Origin: Allobosea sp. WAO
GTDB lineage: Bacteria > Pseudomonadota > Alphaproteobacteria > Rhizobiales > Beijerinckiaceae
Direction of reading: 5' to 3'
DNA length: 64,000 nt
NCBI RefSeq assembly: GCF_001509835.1
Contig: NZ_JXTJ01000010.1
Coordinates: 248,001 to 312,000 of the forward strand
Numbering within the stretch: the first letter of the stretch is position 1; each line of letters starts with the position of its first letter. The position numbers and the translations under genes were made by a program. This document shows, piece after piece, positions 56,191 through 64,000 of the stretch. The notes below the pieces were generated by a model that saw nothing but the letters and a program-made list of their open reading frames with translations, was not told the DNA's origin and did no database searches.

Positions 56191-56958
56191 ATGACCGCCC
56201 CTGTCCAGTCCTCGCGCCGTTCGCCCACGCTGGGAGTCGCAGCCGCCGCTCCCGCGGGGCCGGAGGGCGGCGCCCTCGACGAGATCGGCTCGCTGGCCCG
56301 CGAGACGCTGGGCGAACGGGTGACGGAGGAACTGCGCTCGCTGCTGGTTTCGGGGCGGCTGGCGCCCGGCGAAAAGCTCTCGCTGCGCCGTGTCGCCGAG
56401 GCGCTCGGGGTCTCGATGATGCCGGTGCGCGAGGCGGTGAACCGACTCGTCGCCGACAAGGCGCTCGAGGTCCTGCCGGGCCGGGCGGTGCGGGTGCCGG
56501 TGTTGACCCTGGCGCAGTTCCGCGAGTTGACCCGGGTGCGCCTCGTCGTCGAGGGCTTTGCCGCCGAGGAGGCGACGAAGATCGCCACACCGGATCAGAT
56601 TGCCGTGATCGCCAGCCATGAGCAGGCCTTTCGCAAGGCGGCGAGCGCCGATCCGCCGGACCTCGCGGGCGCGGTCGCGGCGAACCGGAACCTGCATTTT
56701 GCGCTCTACGAAGCGGCTGGGATGCCGCTTCTGGTCGAGACGATCGAGCGCCTCTGGCTCAAGGCCGGGCCGATCCTCAATCTCGACATGCGCGCCGAGG
56801 CCCGCCGGCTCGACCGCGGCAGCGCGGTGCTGATGCATGCGGCGCTGGTCGTCGCGCTGCGCGAACGCGACCCGACGGCGGCACGCGAGGCGCTGGCGGA
56901 GGATATCCAGCAGGCGGCGGACCATATCGAGGGCACGGGAAGGCTGGCCTCAGGCTAG
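56191..56958 (+). CDS. GntR-family regulator with FCD effector domain
   Basis: A 255-residue regulator. After a 35-residue Ala/Gly/Pro-rich extension come the winged helix (LSLRRVAEALGVSMMPVREA, NRLVADKALEVLPGRAVRVP) and a helical FCD domain with potential metal ligands (Asn/His in AANRNLHFALYEAAG; His in SAVLMHAALVVALRERD). ATG 56191 is chosen; GTG 56167 would extend the protein into the palindromic operator. Probably represses the livK operon and the following SDR until a carboxylate inducer binds. Confidence 0.9.
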   Translation: MTAPVQSSRRSPTLGVAAAAPAGPEGGALDEIGSLARETLGERVTEELRSLLVSGRLAPGEKLSLRRVAEALGVSMMPVREAVNRLVADKALEVLPGRAVRVPVLTLAQFRELTRVRLVVEGFAAEEATKIATPDQIAVIASHEQAFRKAASADPPDLAGAVAANRNLHFALYEAAGMPLLVETIERLWLKAGPILNLDMRAEARRLDRGSAVLMHAALVVALRERDPTAAREALAEDIQQAADHIEGTGRLASG

Positions 56959-57027
56959 GGCCGGAAAGTGATCGCAATCACGGCCGGCAATGACCGGCAA
57001 ACGACAAAAGGCAAAGGGACGGAAACG

Positions 57028-57804
57028 ATGGATCTGACGATCAAGGGCCTGCGCGTGCTGGTGACGGCGGGTGCCAACGGTATCGGCCGCGCGACGGCGC
57101 GGGCCTTCGCGGCGGAGGGCGCCAAGGTCCATATCTGCGATGTTGACGAGAAGGCGCTCGCGGCCATGGCCGAGAGCGATCCGGCGATCACGCGCTCGGT
57201 CTGCGACGTCTCCGACCGCAAGGCAGTGGCGCGGCTGTTCGAGGAGACTATTGCGGCGCTCGGCGGGCTCGATTGCCTGGTCAACAATGCCGGCATCGCC
57301 GGACCGACCGGCCGAGTCGACGAGATCGCGCCCGAGGACTGGGATTCCTGCGTCGCCATCGACCTGACCGGCCAGTTCAACTGCACGCGGCTCGCGGTCG
57401 AGCATCTCAAGCAGTCGAAGAACGCCTCGATCGTCAATCTCTCGAGCCAGGCCGGCAAGCATGGCTTCCCGCTACGCTCGCCCTATGCGGCGGCGAAATG
57501 GGGCGTGATCGGCTTTACCAAAGCGCTTTCGGCCGAACTCGGCGAATTCGGCATCCGCGCCAACGCGATCTGCCCCGGCTTGGTCGATGGCCCGCGCATC
57601 CAGAGCGTGATCGCCAACAAGGCGCGCTCGCTCAACGTCTCGCATGAGGAGATGACGGGGCGGCTCTTCGCCGGCGTCTCGATCAAGCAGTTCGTCGACC
57701 CGAACGATATCGCCAAGCAGATCGTCTTCCTGGCCTCGCCCTTCGCCAAGACGATTTCGGGACAGGAGATCTCGGTCTGCGGCGATACGCGCATGCTGAG
57801 CTGA
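57028..57804 (+). CDS. SDR-family oxidoreductase
   Basis: A 258-residue short-chain dehydrogenase. Cofactor motif VTAGANGIGRATARAFAAEG (Asp in CDVDEKA suggests NAD preference), CLVNNAGIAG, the catalytic Ser in VNLSSQAG and YAAAKWG (Tyr and Lys of YxxxK). It ends EISVCGDTRMLS. Seventy nt after the GntR gene and likely in its regulon. It may oxidise the imported hydroxy compound or interconvert stereoisomers before the lambda-crystallin-type dehydrogenase. Confidence 0.9.
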   Translation: MDLTIKGLRVLVTAGANGIGRATARAFAAEGAKVHICDVDEKALAAMAESDPAITRSVCDVSDRKAVARLFEETIAALGGLDCLVNNAGIAGPTGRVDEIAPEDWDSCVAIDLTGQFNCTRLAVEHLKQSKNASIVNLSSQAGKHGFPLRSPYAAAKWGVIGFTKALSAELGEFGIRANAICPGLVDGPRIQSVIANKARSLNVSHEEMTGRLFAGVSIKQFVDPNDIAKQIVFLASPFAKTISGQEISVCGDTRMLS

Positions 57805-57812
57805 GGTGCTGG

Positions 57813-57905
57813 CGTCATGCTCGCCCCTGCGGCGAGCATCCACGCCTTGAACACCGCATTACCCGAAGGAAGACGTCGACGGTCGGGACAAGCCCGACCA
57901 TGACG
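57813..57905. repeat. 93-nt intergenic hairpin element, copy C
   Basis: Third copy of the 93-nt element. Hairpin 1 GCTCGCC/GGCGAGC and hairpin 2 GGTCGGG/CCCGACC are intact; the middle stem is weakened by two changes. It starts 8 nt after the SDR stop. Confidence 0.85.
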
Positions 57906-57983
57906 GCAGGGCTTGCGGCCCGCTTGCCCTGTACCTTCGCCCCTTAATCGCCTAGAGGATGCCGCCTGAACAGGAGTGGCGGT

Positions 57984-58421
57984 TTGGCCAAGGGCGTGCA
58001 TCACGAATTCGGGGCCGGGGCCGGCCATGACGATGGCGAGGGATCGAGCGATCGGTCGTTCGGCTTCGTCTTCGCGGCGGTATTCGCGCTGATCGGCCTC
58101 TACAATGCCTGGCATTCCGGCAAGGCCTGGCCCTGGCTCGCGCTCGTCGCAGCCGGCTTCCTCGCCGTCGCGCTGGTCCGGCCGGTCCTGCTGGCGCGGC
58201 TGAACAAGCTCTGGATGAAGTTCGGCCTGCTGCTGGCGATGATCATCAATCCGATCGTGCTCGGCATCCTGTTCTTCCTCGTCTTCACGCCGATGGCGCT
58301 GGTCGCCCGGCTGGTCGGCAAGGATTTTCTCAAGCTCAGGTCTCAGCCGGAGGCGAGGAGCTACTGGGTCGTCCGCGATCCGCCGGGGCCGGAGCCGGTC
58401 TCGATGAAAGACCAGTTCTGA
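57984..58421 (+). CDS. SxtJ-family small membrane protein
   Basis: A 145-residue protein with a polar, Gly/His/Asp-rich N-terminus and three membrane helices (FGFVFAAVFALIGLYNAW; WPWLALVAAGFLAVALVRPV; LLLAMIINPIVLGILFFLVF). The pattern and the gene order match SxtJ, a protein of unknown function named from the saxitoxin cluster, where it follows a carbamoyltransferase. The start is TTG 57984 with AGGAG 7 nt upstream; no ATG fits. First gene of a three-gene set with DUF5989 and carbamoyltransferase genes. Confidence 0.8.
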   Translation: MAKGVHHEFGAGAGHDDGEGSSDRSFGFVFAAVFALIGLYNAWHSGKAWPWLALVAAGFLAVALVRPVLLARLNKLWMKFGLLLAMIINPIVLGILFFLVFTPMALVARLVGKDFLKLRSQPEARSYWVVRDPPGPEPVSMKDQF

Positions 58422-58434
58422 CAGGGAAACACCG

Positions 58435-58584
58435 ATGTCGTTCCTGCGCGAGTTCTTCCGCTTCATGGCGGCGCGAAAGAAGTTCTGGCTGGCGCCGATC
58501 CTCCTGATGTGCGTGCTGCTCGGCGGCCTGCTGTTCCTGACCAAGGGCAGCGCGATCGCGCCCTTCATCTACACGCTGTTCTGA
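58435..58584 (+). CDS. DUF5989-family single-helix membrane protein (SxtK-like)
   Basis: A 49-residue protein (starts MSFLREFFRFMAARKKFWLA, then a helix PILLMCVLLGGLLFLTKGSA, ends PFIYTLF). Basic N-terminus and one membrane helix. ATG 58435 has AGGGAA upstream; 13 nt after the SxtJ-like gene and 11 nt before the carbamoyltransferase. Proteins of this size and pattern are regular neighbours of SxtJ-like and carbamoyltransferase genes; function unknown. Confidence 0.82.
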   Translation: MSFLREFFRFMAARKKFWLAPILLMCVLLGGLLFLTKGSAIAPFIYTLF

Positions 58585-58595
58585 GCCGCAAGCGC

Positions 58596-60428
58596 ATGCG
58601 CATTCTCGGCATATCCGGGCTCTATCACGACAGCGCGGCGGCGCTGGTCATCGACGGGCGGATCGAGGCGGCAGCGCAGGAGGAGCGCTTCACGCGCCGG
58701 AAGCACGACGCCGAGTTCCCGAAACATGCGGTCGAGTACTGCCTCTCGGTCGCCGGCTGCGGGCTCGACGCGCTCGATGCCGTCGTCTTCTACGACAAGC
58801 CCTTCATCAAGTTCGAGCGCCTGCTCGAAACCTATCTCTCTTTTGCGCCGCGCGGCTTCCAGTCGTTCAAGATGGCGATGCCGCTCTGGCTGCGCGAGAA
58901 GCTGTTCCAGAAGCAGATCATCGCCAAGGAGCTGAAGAAGCTCAGCCCCGGCTTTGACGTCGAGAAGCTGCTGTTCACCGAGCATCACCTCTCGCACGCC
59001 GCGTCAGCCTTCTATCCCTCGCCCTTCGAGGAAGCGGCGATCCTGACCATGGACGGGGTCGGCGAGTGGGCGACGATGACGCTCGCCATCGGTAAGGGAA
59101 ACGATCTCAAGGTTCATAAGGAGCTGCATTTCCCGCATTCGCTCGGGCTGCTCTACTCGGCCGTGACCTACTACATCGGCTTCAAGGTCAATTCCGGCGA
59201 GTACAAGGTCATGGGCCTCGCGCCCTATGGCGAGCCGCGTTTCGCCAAGCTGATGCTGGAGAAGCTCGTCGACCTCAAGGAAGACGGCACCTTCCATCTC
59301 GACCAGAGCTACTTCAACTACGCCGTCGGCCTGACCATGACGAACGACAAGTTCGCCGCGCTGTTCGGCGAACCGGTGCGTGGTCCCGAGCAGTTGCTGA
59401 CGCAGTTCCACATGGACATGGCGGCTTCGATCCAGGCGGTGACCGAGGAAGTCGTGCTGCGGCTCGCCCGTTCGGTGCGGGCCGAGACCGGCATGAAGAA
59501 CCTCTGCCTCGCCGGCGGCGTCGCGCTGAACTGCGTCGCCAATGGCAAGCTGCTGCGCGAAGGCATCTTCGACGGCTTGTGGATCCAACCGGCGGCGGGC
59601 GATGCCGGCGGTGCGCTCGGGGCGGCGCTCGCAGGCTACCACCTCTTCCACGGCAAGCCGCGCGAGGTGCCCACCAAGGGCGACGCGATGCGCGGCAGCT
59701 ATCTCGGCCCGGAATTCAGCCAGGCCGAGATCGAGGCAGAGCTGACGGCCGCCGGAGCGAAGTTCGAGGTCCTGGACGATGCCGCGCTGGTCGAGGCGAC
59801 GGCGCAGGGCCTCGCCGACGGCAAGGCGGTCGGCTGGATGCAGGGGCGGATGGAGTTCGGCCCGCGCGCACTCGGCGGCCGCTCGATCCTCGGCGATCCG
59901 CGTTCGCCGGCGATGCAGAAGACGCTCAACCTCAAGGTGAAGTACCGCGAGAGCTTCCGGCCTTTCGCGCCGTCGGTCCTGCGCGAGGATGTGGCTGACT
60001 GGTTCGATCTCGTCGGTGACTCGCCCTACATGCTGCTCGTCGCCGATGTCCGGGAAGAACTGCGCCGCGAGATGACGGCGGAGGAGAAGGCGCTGTTCGG
60101 CATCGACAAGCTCAACGTGCCGCGCTCCAGCATTCCGGCTGTGACCCATGTCGACTACTCGGCCCGGATCCAGACGGTGCATGAAGAGACCAATCCGCGC
60201 TATCACCAGCTGATCTCTCGCTTCAAGGCGCTGACCGGCTGCCCGGTGCTGGTCAACACCTCCTTCAACGTCCGCGGCGAGCCGATCGTCTGCAACGCGA
60301 CCGACGCCTTTCGCTGCTTCATGGGCTCGGAGATCGAGCTCCTGGTCGTCGGCAACTGCATCCTGCGCAAGGAGGATCAGGACCCGGCGCTGAAGCTCGA
60401 CTACAAGGAAGCTTTCGAGCTCGACTGA
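58596..60428 (+). CDS. Carbamoyltransferase (NodU/CmcH/SxtI family)
   Basis: A 610-residue O-carbamoyltransferase that uses carbamoyl phosphate and ATP to carbamoylate a hydroxyl group. The N-terminal Kae1-like domain has MRILGISGLYHDSAAALVID and the metal-binding FTEHHLSHAASAFYPSPFEE, then LTMDGVGEWATMTLA. The C-terminal YrdC-like domain has EFGPRALGGRSILGDPRSP and VNTSFNVRGEPIVCNATDAF. Both active sites look intact. ATG 58596 is the family start. The acceptor may be a surface polysaccharide or small molecule; the adjacent asparagine synthetase fits a biosynthetic cluster that continues past the window. Confidence 0.93.
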   Translation: MRILGISGLYHDSAAALVIDGRIEAAAQEERFTRRKHDAEFPKHAVEYCLSVAGCGLDALDAVVFYDKPFIKFERLLETYLSFAPRGFQSFKMAMPLWLREKLFQKQIIAKELKKLSPGFDVEKLLFTEHHLSHAASAFYPSPFEEAAILTMDGVGEWATMTLAIGKGNDLKVHKELHFPHSLGLLYSAVTYYIGFKVNSGEYKVMGLAPYGEPRFAKLMLEKLVDLKEDGTFHLDQSYFNYAVGLTMTNDKFAALFGEPVRGPEQLLTQFHMDMAASIQAVTEEVVLRLARSVRAETGMKNLCLAGGVALNCVANGKLLREGIFDGLWIQPAAGDAGGALGAALAGYHLFHGKPREVPTKGDAMRGSYLGPEFSQAEIEAELTAAGAKFEVLDDAALVEATAQGLADGKAVGWMQGRMEFGPRALGGRSILGDPRSPAMQKTLNLKVKYRESFRPFAPSVLREDVADWFDLVGDSPYMLLVADVREELRREMTAEEKALFGIDKLNVPRSSIPAVTHVDYSARIQTVHEETNPRYHQLISRFKALTGCPVLVNTSFNVRGEPIVCNATDAFRCFMGSEIELLVVGNCILRKEDQDPALKLDYKEAFELD

Positions 60429-60435
60429 AGGGAGC

Positions 60436-60464
60436 GCGGGGATAAGATCGCAATCGATCCCCGC
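60436..60464 (+). terminator. Intrinsic terminator after the carbamoyltransferase
   Basis: GCGGGGAT and ATCCCCGC form an 8-bp stem with a small inner GAT/ATC extension, followed by AGCTTTT. It lies 8 nt past the stop codon. Confidence 0.7.
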
Positions 60465-60536
60465 AGCTTTTGAAGCCCGCATAATCGGCCGGCATGGCGC
60501 GCCTTCCCGCGTGCCGATCCGACCTTGTGAGGCTCC

Positions 60537-61940
60537 ATGAGCGAAACCCCGCGTCTAAGTCTGCCCCTGCTCGCCGCCGGGCAGGCGCAGAAGCATGTCA
60601 CCCACAATGACGCGCTGATGCGGCTCGATGCGCTGGTGCATCTCGTCGTCGCGAGCCGGACGCAGAGCGTGCCGCCGGCCGCACCGGCTGAGACCGCAGC
60701 CTATATCGTGCCGGTGGGTGGTGCCGGCGCCTTCGCCGGCCATCAGGACGAGCTCGCCATCTTCGAGGACGGTGCCTGGAGCTTCCTTGCGCCGCGCTCC
60801 GGCTGGCAGGCCTGGGTGAGCGACGAGGCCGAGCATCATGTCTGGACCGGCACGCAATGGCGTCGTTCGCAGCCGGAGAGCAGCCTCGGCGCGGCGCTCT
60901 GGGGGGTGAACGCGACGGCGGATACGACGAACCGGCTCGCCGTTTCCGCTGACGCCACCCTGTTCAACCATGCAGGCACAGATCACCGGCTCAAGCTGAA
61001 CAAGGCGAGCGCGGCGCGGACGGCGAGCCTGGTCTTTCAGGACGGTTTGTCCGGCCGGGCCGAGATCGGCCTTGCCGGCGACGACCAGCTCCGGATCAAG
61101 GTCAGCACCGACGGGACGAACTGGACCGAGGCGCTGGTCGTCGACCGGGCGACCGGCCTCGTCAGCTTGCCGGCGAGCAGTTGGGCGCGCGACGTGCCGC
61201 GGCCGAACCTGCTGATCAATGGCGACTTCCAGATCAACCAGCGCGGCTTTGCCGGTGGGGCGCTGTCGGCGGGCACGTTCGGCTATGACCGCTGGCAGGC
61301 GCATAGCGGCGGTGGAACGCTCAGCCGCAGCGGCTTCGATCTGACGCTGAGCTCCGGCGCGATCCGGCAGGTCGTCGAGCCTGCATTGTGGGGGGTGGCC
61401 TCTTTCGCAGCGACGCCATTGTGCCTCTCCGTCGAGGGGCTCAGCGGTAGCAATCTCGATGTGACGATCGGCAGCGTCTCGGGCACGATCACTTCGGGCA
61501 GCGGGCGCCGCTTCGTGGTGTTGACGCCGGGCGCCGGAGATCTCGGCAACATCACCGTGCGTCTGGCGCCGGCCGCGGGGGCCGTGACATTCCGGCGGAT
61601 CAAGCTGGAGGCCTGTACGGCGCCGACACCGTGGGAGCCACGCAGCTCCGTGGAAGAGCGTCGGCTTTGCGAGCGTTATCACTGGCGGCCCGGCACGGTG
61701 ATGCTGCTCGAATGCTATCAGGCCGCCAACGGCTACCTGCAGCACTACCTGCCTTTCCCGACCTCGATGCGCGCTGTGCCGGCGGCCAGCTTCTCCGTGA
61801 CGCAGGAGCTCAATATTTACAGCGGTGAGCGTTCGATCGCCGCCTACTCGTCTTCGATGGCGGTCGCCTCGATCCGGGCTGCCAGTTCCGGCAGGACCTA
61901 TGCGCTGTTCGGCGACATTGCATTCGACGCGGAGATATAG
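60537..61940 (+). CDS. DUF2793-domain protein, phage tail-like
   Basis: A 467-residue protein. The first 90 residues (ETPRLSLPLLAAGQAQKHVT, HNDALMRLDALVHLVVASRT) form a DUF2793 domain, common in alphaproteobacterial prophages and gene transfer agent-related tail regions. The middle resembles a beta-rich phage fibre (PNLLINGDFQINQRGFAGG, a motif of tail-fibre-type proteins), and the C-terminal part is a carbohydrate-binding-like beta sandwich. No other phage gene is present in the window. It may be a domesticated surface or adhesion protein. Own ribosome site GAGG before ATG 60537. Confidence 0.8.
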   Translation: MSETPRLSLPLLAAGQAQKHVTHNDALMRLDALVHLVVASRTQSVPPAAPAETAAYIVPVGGAGAFAGHQDELAIFEDGAWSFLAPRSGWQAWVSDEAEHHVWTGTQWRRSQPESSLGAALWGVNATADTTNRLAVSADATLFNHAGTDHRLKLNKASAARTASLVFQDGLSGRAEIGLAGDDQLRIKVSTDGTNWTEALVVDRATGLVSLPASSWARDVPRPNLLINGDFQINQRGFAGGALSAGTFGYDRWQAHSGGGTLSRSGFDLTLSSGAIRQVVEPALWGVASFAATPLCLSVEGLSGSNLDVTIGSVSGTITSGSGRRFVVLTPGAGDLGNITVRLAPAAGAVTFRRIKLEACTAPTPWEPRSSVEERRLCERYHWRPGTVMLLECYQAANGYLQHYLPFPTSMRAVPAASFSVTQELNIYSGERSIAAYSSSMAVASIRAASSGRTYALFGDIAFDAEI

Positions 61941-62038
61941 ACCTGCGGTCGCTTCGGGGCGCGCCCGCGCGCTGCCGCCTTTCCCCGATGGCCGCGCTCG
62001 GATAAGAGGGCCGTTCCTAATGGAGAGAGACTGCGCGG

Positions 62039-63937
62039 ATGTGCGGGTTGTTTGCTTCTGTGGGCTTCGAGCCTGACTCCGCGCGCATCGACATCGTTGC
62101 GCATCGCGGACCGGATGGCGGCGGCTGGCAGACCTATTCCAGCCCTGCCGGCCCGGTTGCGCTAGGCCATCGGCGGCTTGCGATCATCGACGTGTCGGAT
62201 GCCGGACTGCAGCCCATGGCGGACGCTTCGGCCCGCTATCACCTCGTCTTCAACGGCGAGATCTACAATTACATCGAACTGCGCGAGGAGATGCGGGCAA
62301 AAGGCGAGATCTTCGCCAGCGCGTCCGATTCCGAGGTGCTGCTGCGCGCCTACATGCTGTGGGGCGAGGCGGCGCTGCCGCGACTGCGGGGCATGTTCTC
62401 CTTCCTGATCTGGGACGACCGCGACAAGACGCTCTTCGCGGCGCGCGACCGCTACGGCATCAAGCCGCTCTATCTCGCGGCGACGCCGCGCGGCGTCGCT
62501 TTCGGCTCCGAGATCAAGCAATTGCTTGGCTTGCCCGGCTTGTCCGGGCGGATGAACATTCCCCGTGTGCATGACTTCCTCGCCTCGGGCATTTCGGACC
62601 ACACCTCCGAGACGATGTTCGAGGGCGTCATCCAGCTACGCGGCGGCGAAAGCGTCATGATCGACGCCAGCCGCGGCGGCGCGCCCGCCGCGCCGGTTCG
62701 CCGCTGGTACCCGACGACGGCCGGCGAGACCGTGATCGGCGAGGGCGAGGCTGCCGAACGCTTCCGCGCCTTGCTCACCGACGCCGTCAGGCTCCATCTG
62801 CGTTCGGACGTGCCGGTCGGCTCTTGCCTGTCCGGCGGGCTCGATTCTTCCAGCATCGTCTGCCTGATGTCGCAGATGATGGGGTCCGACGCCGGTGGGG
62901 CGAAGGTCAACACCGTGTCGGCCTGCTACTCCGAAAAGAGCGTCGACGAGAAGCCGTTCATGGATGCGGTCGTCGCGCATGCGCATACGCAGCCGCATTT
63001 CATCTTCCCCAAGGCGGAGGAGGTGTTCGCCCGCGCCGCCGACATCACCTGGCACCAGGACGAGCCTTTCGGCTCGACCTCGATCTTCGCACAATGGTGC
63101 GTGTTCGAGGAGGCGCGCCGCGTCGGCGTCAAGGTGATGCTGGACGGGCAGGGGGCCGACGAGCAGCTCGGTGGCTATCATCACAGCTTCTCCTTCCATC
63201 TGGCGGGGCTGATCAAGCAGCTCAAGCTCGCCGAAGCGCTGCGCACCATGCAGGAGCGCCAGGCCTGGCATGGGGTGCCGATCGCCCAGCAGGCGAAGCA
63301 TGCGTTGATCCCGCTGCTGCCGATCGGTCTGGCCGGCATGCTGCGGAACCGGCACAGGGCGATGACCCAGCACGACTGGCTCGGTGGCGAACTGCTGCAG
63401 GCGCAAGGCTCCGATCGGACCGCCTTCGAGCGCGCCCGTATCGAGCTCGGCCTGCCGCCGGTCACCGATCTGCGCACGTTGTGCATGAACCTGACCTATG
63501 GCTCGAACCTGTCGATGCTGTTGCATTGGGAAGATCGCAATTCGATGGCGCACGGGATCGAGGCGCGCGTGCCGTTCCTCGACCATCCGCTGGTGGAGTT
63601 CAGCCTGGCGCTCGGCAACGACCACAAGATCGTCGGCGCCGACACCAAGCGGGTGCTGCGCCGCGCCATGGAGGCGATCCTGCCGCCCGCAGTGCTGCAG
63701 CGGCGTGACAAGCTCGGCTTTGCTACCCCGGAACAGGCCTGGTTCCGCGGACCGTTGAAGGGGATGATGACCGAAGGCGTCGAAGCGACGCTCGCGCGCT
63801 ACCCTGGGCTGTTCAATGCCGACGGCGTGCGCGCACTTGCGGCCGACATGCTGGAAGGCCGCAAGCCGGTCGACTTCCTGCTCTGGCGGATCGTCAATCT
63901 CGGGATCTGGGGCCAGCGCATGGGCGCAACGCTCTGA
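62039..63937 (+). CDS. asnB: Asparagine synthetase (glutamine-hydrolysing)
   Basis: A 632-residue class II glutamine amidotransferase with Cys2 as nucleophile (starts MCGLFASVG), IVAHRGPDGGG and LVFNGEIYNYIELREE in the amidase domain, and the PP-loop CLSGGLDSSSIVCL in the synthetase domain. ATG 62039 is fixed by Cys2. The C-terminal EARVPFLDHPLVEFSLALGN is typical. Relatives in polysaccharide or natural-product clusters amidate carboxyl groups other than aspartate; its place next to a carbamoyltransferase makes that likely here. Length is at the high end for bacterial AsnB. Confidence 0.92.
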   Translation: MCGLFASVGFEPDSARIDIVAHRGPDGGGWQTYSSPAGPVALGHRRLAIIDVSDAGLQPMADASARYHLVFNGEIYNYIELREEMRAKGEIFASASDSEVLLRAYMLWGEAALPRLRGMFSFLIWDDRDKTLFAARDRYGIKPLYLAATPRGVAFGSEIKQLLGLPGLSGRMNIPRVHDFLASGISDHTSETMFEGVIQLRGGESVMIDASRGGAPAAPVRRWYPTTAGETVIGEGEAAERFRALLTDAVRLHLRSDVPVGSCLSGGLDSSSIVCLMSQMMGSDAGGAKVNTVSACYSEKSVDEKPFMDAVVAHAHTQPHFIFPKAEEVFARAADITWHQDEPFGSTSIFAQWCVFEEARRVGVKVMLDGQGADEQLGGYHHSFSFHLAGLIKQLKLAEALRTMQERQAWHGVPIAQQAKHALIPLLPIGLAGMLRNRHRAMTQHDWLGGELLQAQGSDRTAFERARIELGLPPVTDLRTLCMNLTYGSNLSMLLHWEDRNSMAHGIEARVPFLDHPLVEFSLALGNDHKIVGADTKRVLRRAMEAILPPAVLQRRDKLGFATPEQAWFRGPLKGMMTEGVEATLARYPGLFNADGVRALAADMLEGRKPVDFLLWRIVNLGIWGQRMGATL

Positions 63938-63959
63938 CCAGCCTCGGGACAGGGCCGGC

Positions 63960-64000
63960 ATGACTGACCTCGCAGCGTCGTTTTTCGTGCTCGGCCAGGC
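63960..64000 (+). CDS. Start of a gene cut by the window end
   Basis: ATG 63960 opens a frame to the window end (MTDLAASFFVLGQ), 22 nt after asnB, with GGGACAGGG upstream as ribosome site. Too short to identify; probably the next gene of the same biosynthetic operon. Confidence 0.5.
   Translation, partial: MTDLAASFFVLGQ

Noticed and set aside
60537..61940. A prophage
   Set aside because: Only one phage-like gene is present, with no integrase, terminase, capsid or lysis gene in the window.

Overview
The window is 64 kb of GC-rich chromosome with dense genes on both strands. Gene content and codon use point to a soil or plant-associated alphaproteobacterium of the order Hyphomicrobiales, possibly Bosea-like; the genus is inference. 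I see no rRNA, tRNA, CRISPR array, insertion sequence or plasmid gene. About 50 coding regions form compact modules, each with its own transporter and regulator: peptide ABC, two TRAP systems, TonB receptor plus binding protein, PhnCDE, an iron/phosphonate-type ABC importer, Pit, a branched-chain-type ABC importer and an EamA carrier.

Layout: (1) 1-3185: a truncated unrecognised gene, an AraC regulator and pobA (4-hydroxybenzoate 3-monooxygenase). (2) 3324-13734: a peptide-uptake module read on the minus strand (binding protein, two permeases, fused double ATPase, M20 deacylase, EamA carrier, gamma-glutamyltransferase-like enzyme) with a divergent IclR regulator. (3) 13776-21845: a LysR regulator, hydantoinase/oxoprolinase HyuB-HyuA and a DctP-DctQ-DctM TRAP transporter; the two transcription units share a 43-nt upstream element. 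(4) 21933-26331: an AraC regulator, a TonB-dependent siderophore receptor and a periplasmic iron-chelate binding protein. (5) 26376-41478: a phosphorus-acquisition island with PhnC-PhnD-PhnE (PhnE tandemly duplicated), a second ABC importer, a PgtC-PgtB-PgtA-like sensor system and a DUF47-Pit operon behind a PHO box. (6) 41501-48957: a LacI regulator, fused TRAP transporter, VOC protein, RuBisCO-like protein and four-carbon acid sugar kinase. (7) 49131-57804: a beta-keto acid cleavage enzyme, lambda-crystallin-type dehydrogenase, LivM-LivG-LivF triple fusion, LivH, LivK, a divergent GntR regulator and an SDR. (8) 57984-64000: SxtJ-like protein, DUF5989 protein, carbamoyltransferase, DUF2793 protein, asparagine synthetase and the start of one more gene.

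The strongest new signal is in module 5. The transported-ligand binding protein (32924-34261) and the binding protein encoded with the histidine kinase (37754-39127) are clear paralogues. The gap before the former holds a near-consensus sigma-54 promoter preceded by three CGGTAAC heptamers exactly 32 nt apart, as expected for enhancer sites of the adjacent NtrC-family regulator. Module 6 resembles the D-apionate RuBisCO-like pathways but lacks the recognised first enzymes. Modules are separated by about ten intergenic palindromic elements; three of them are 93 nt long, nearly identical and show a compensatory base-pair change.
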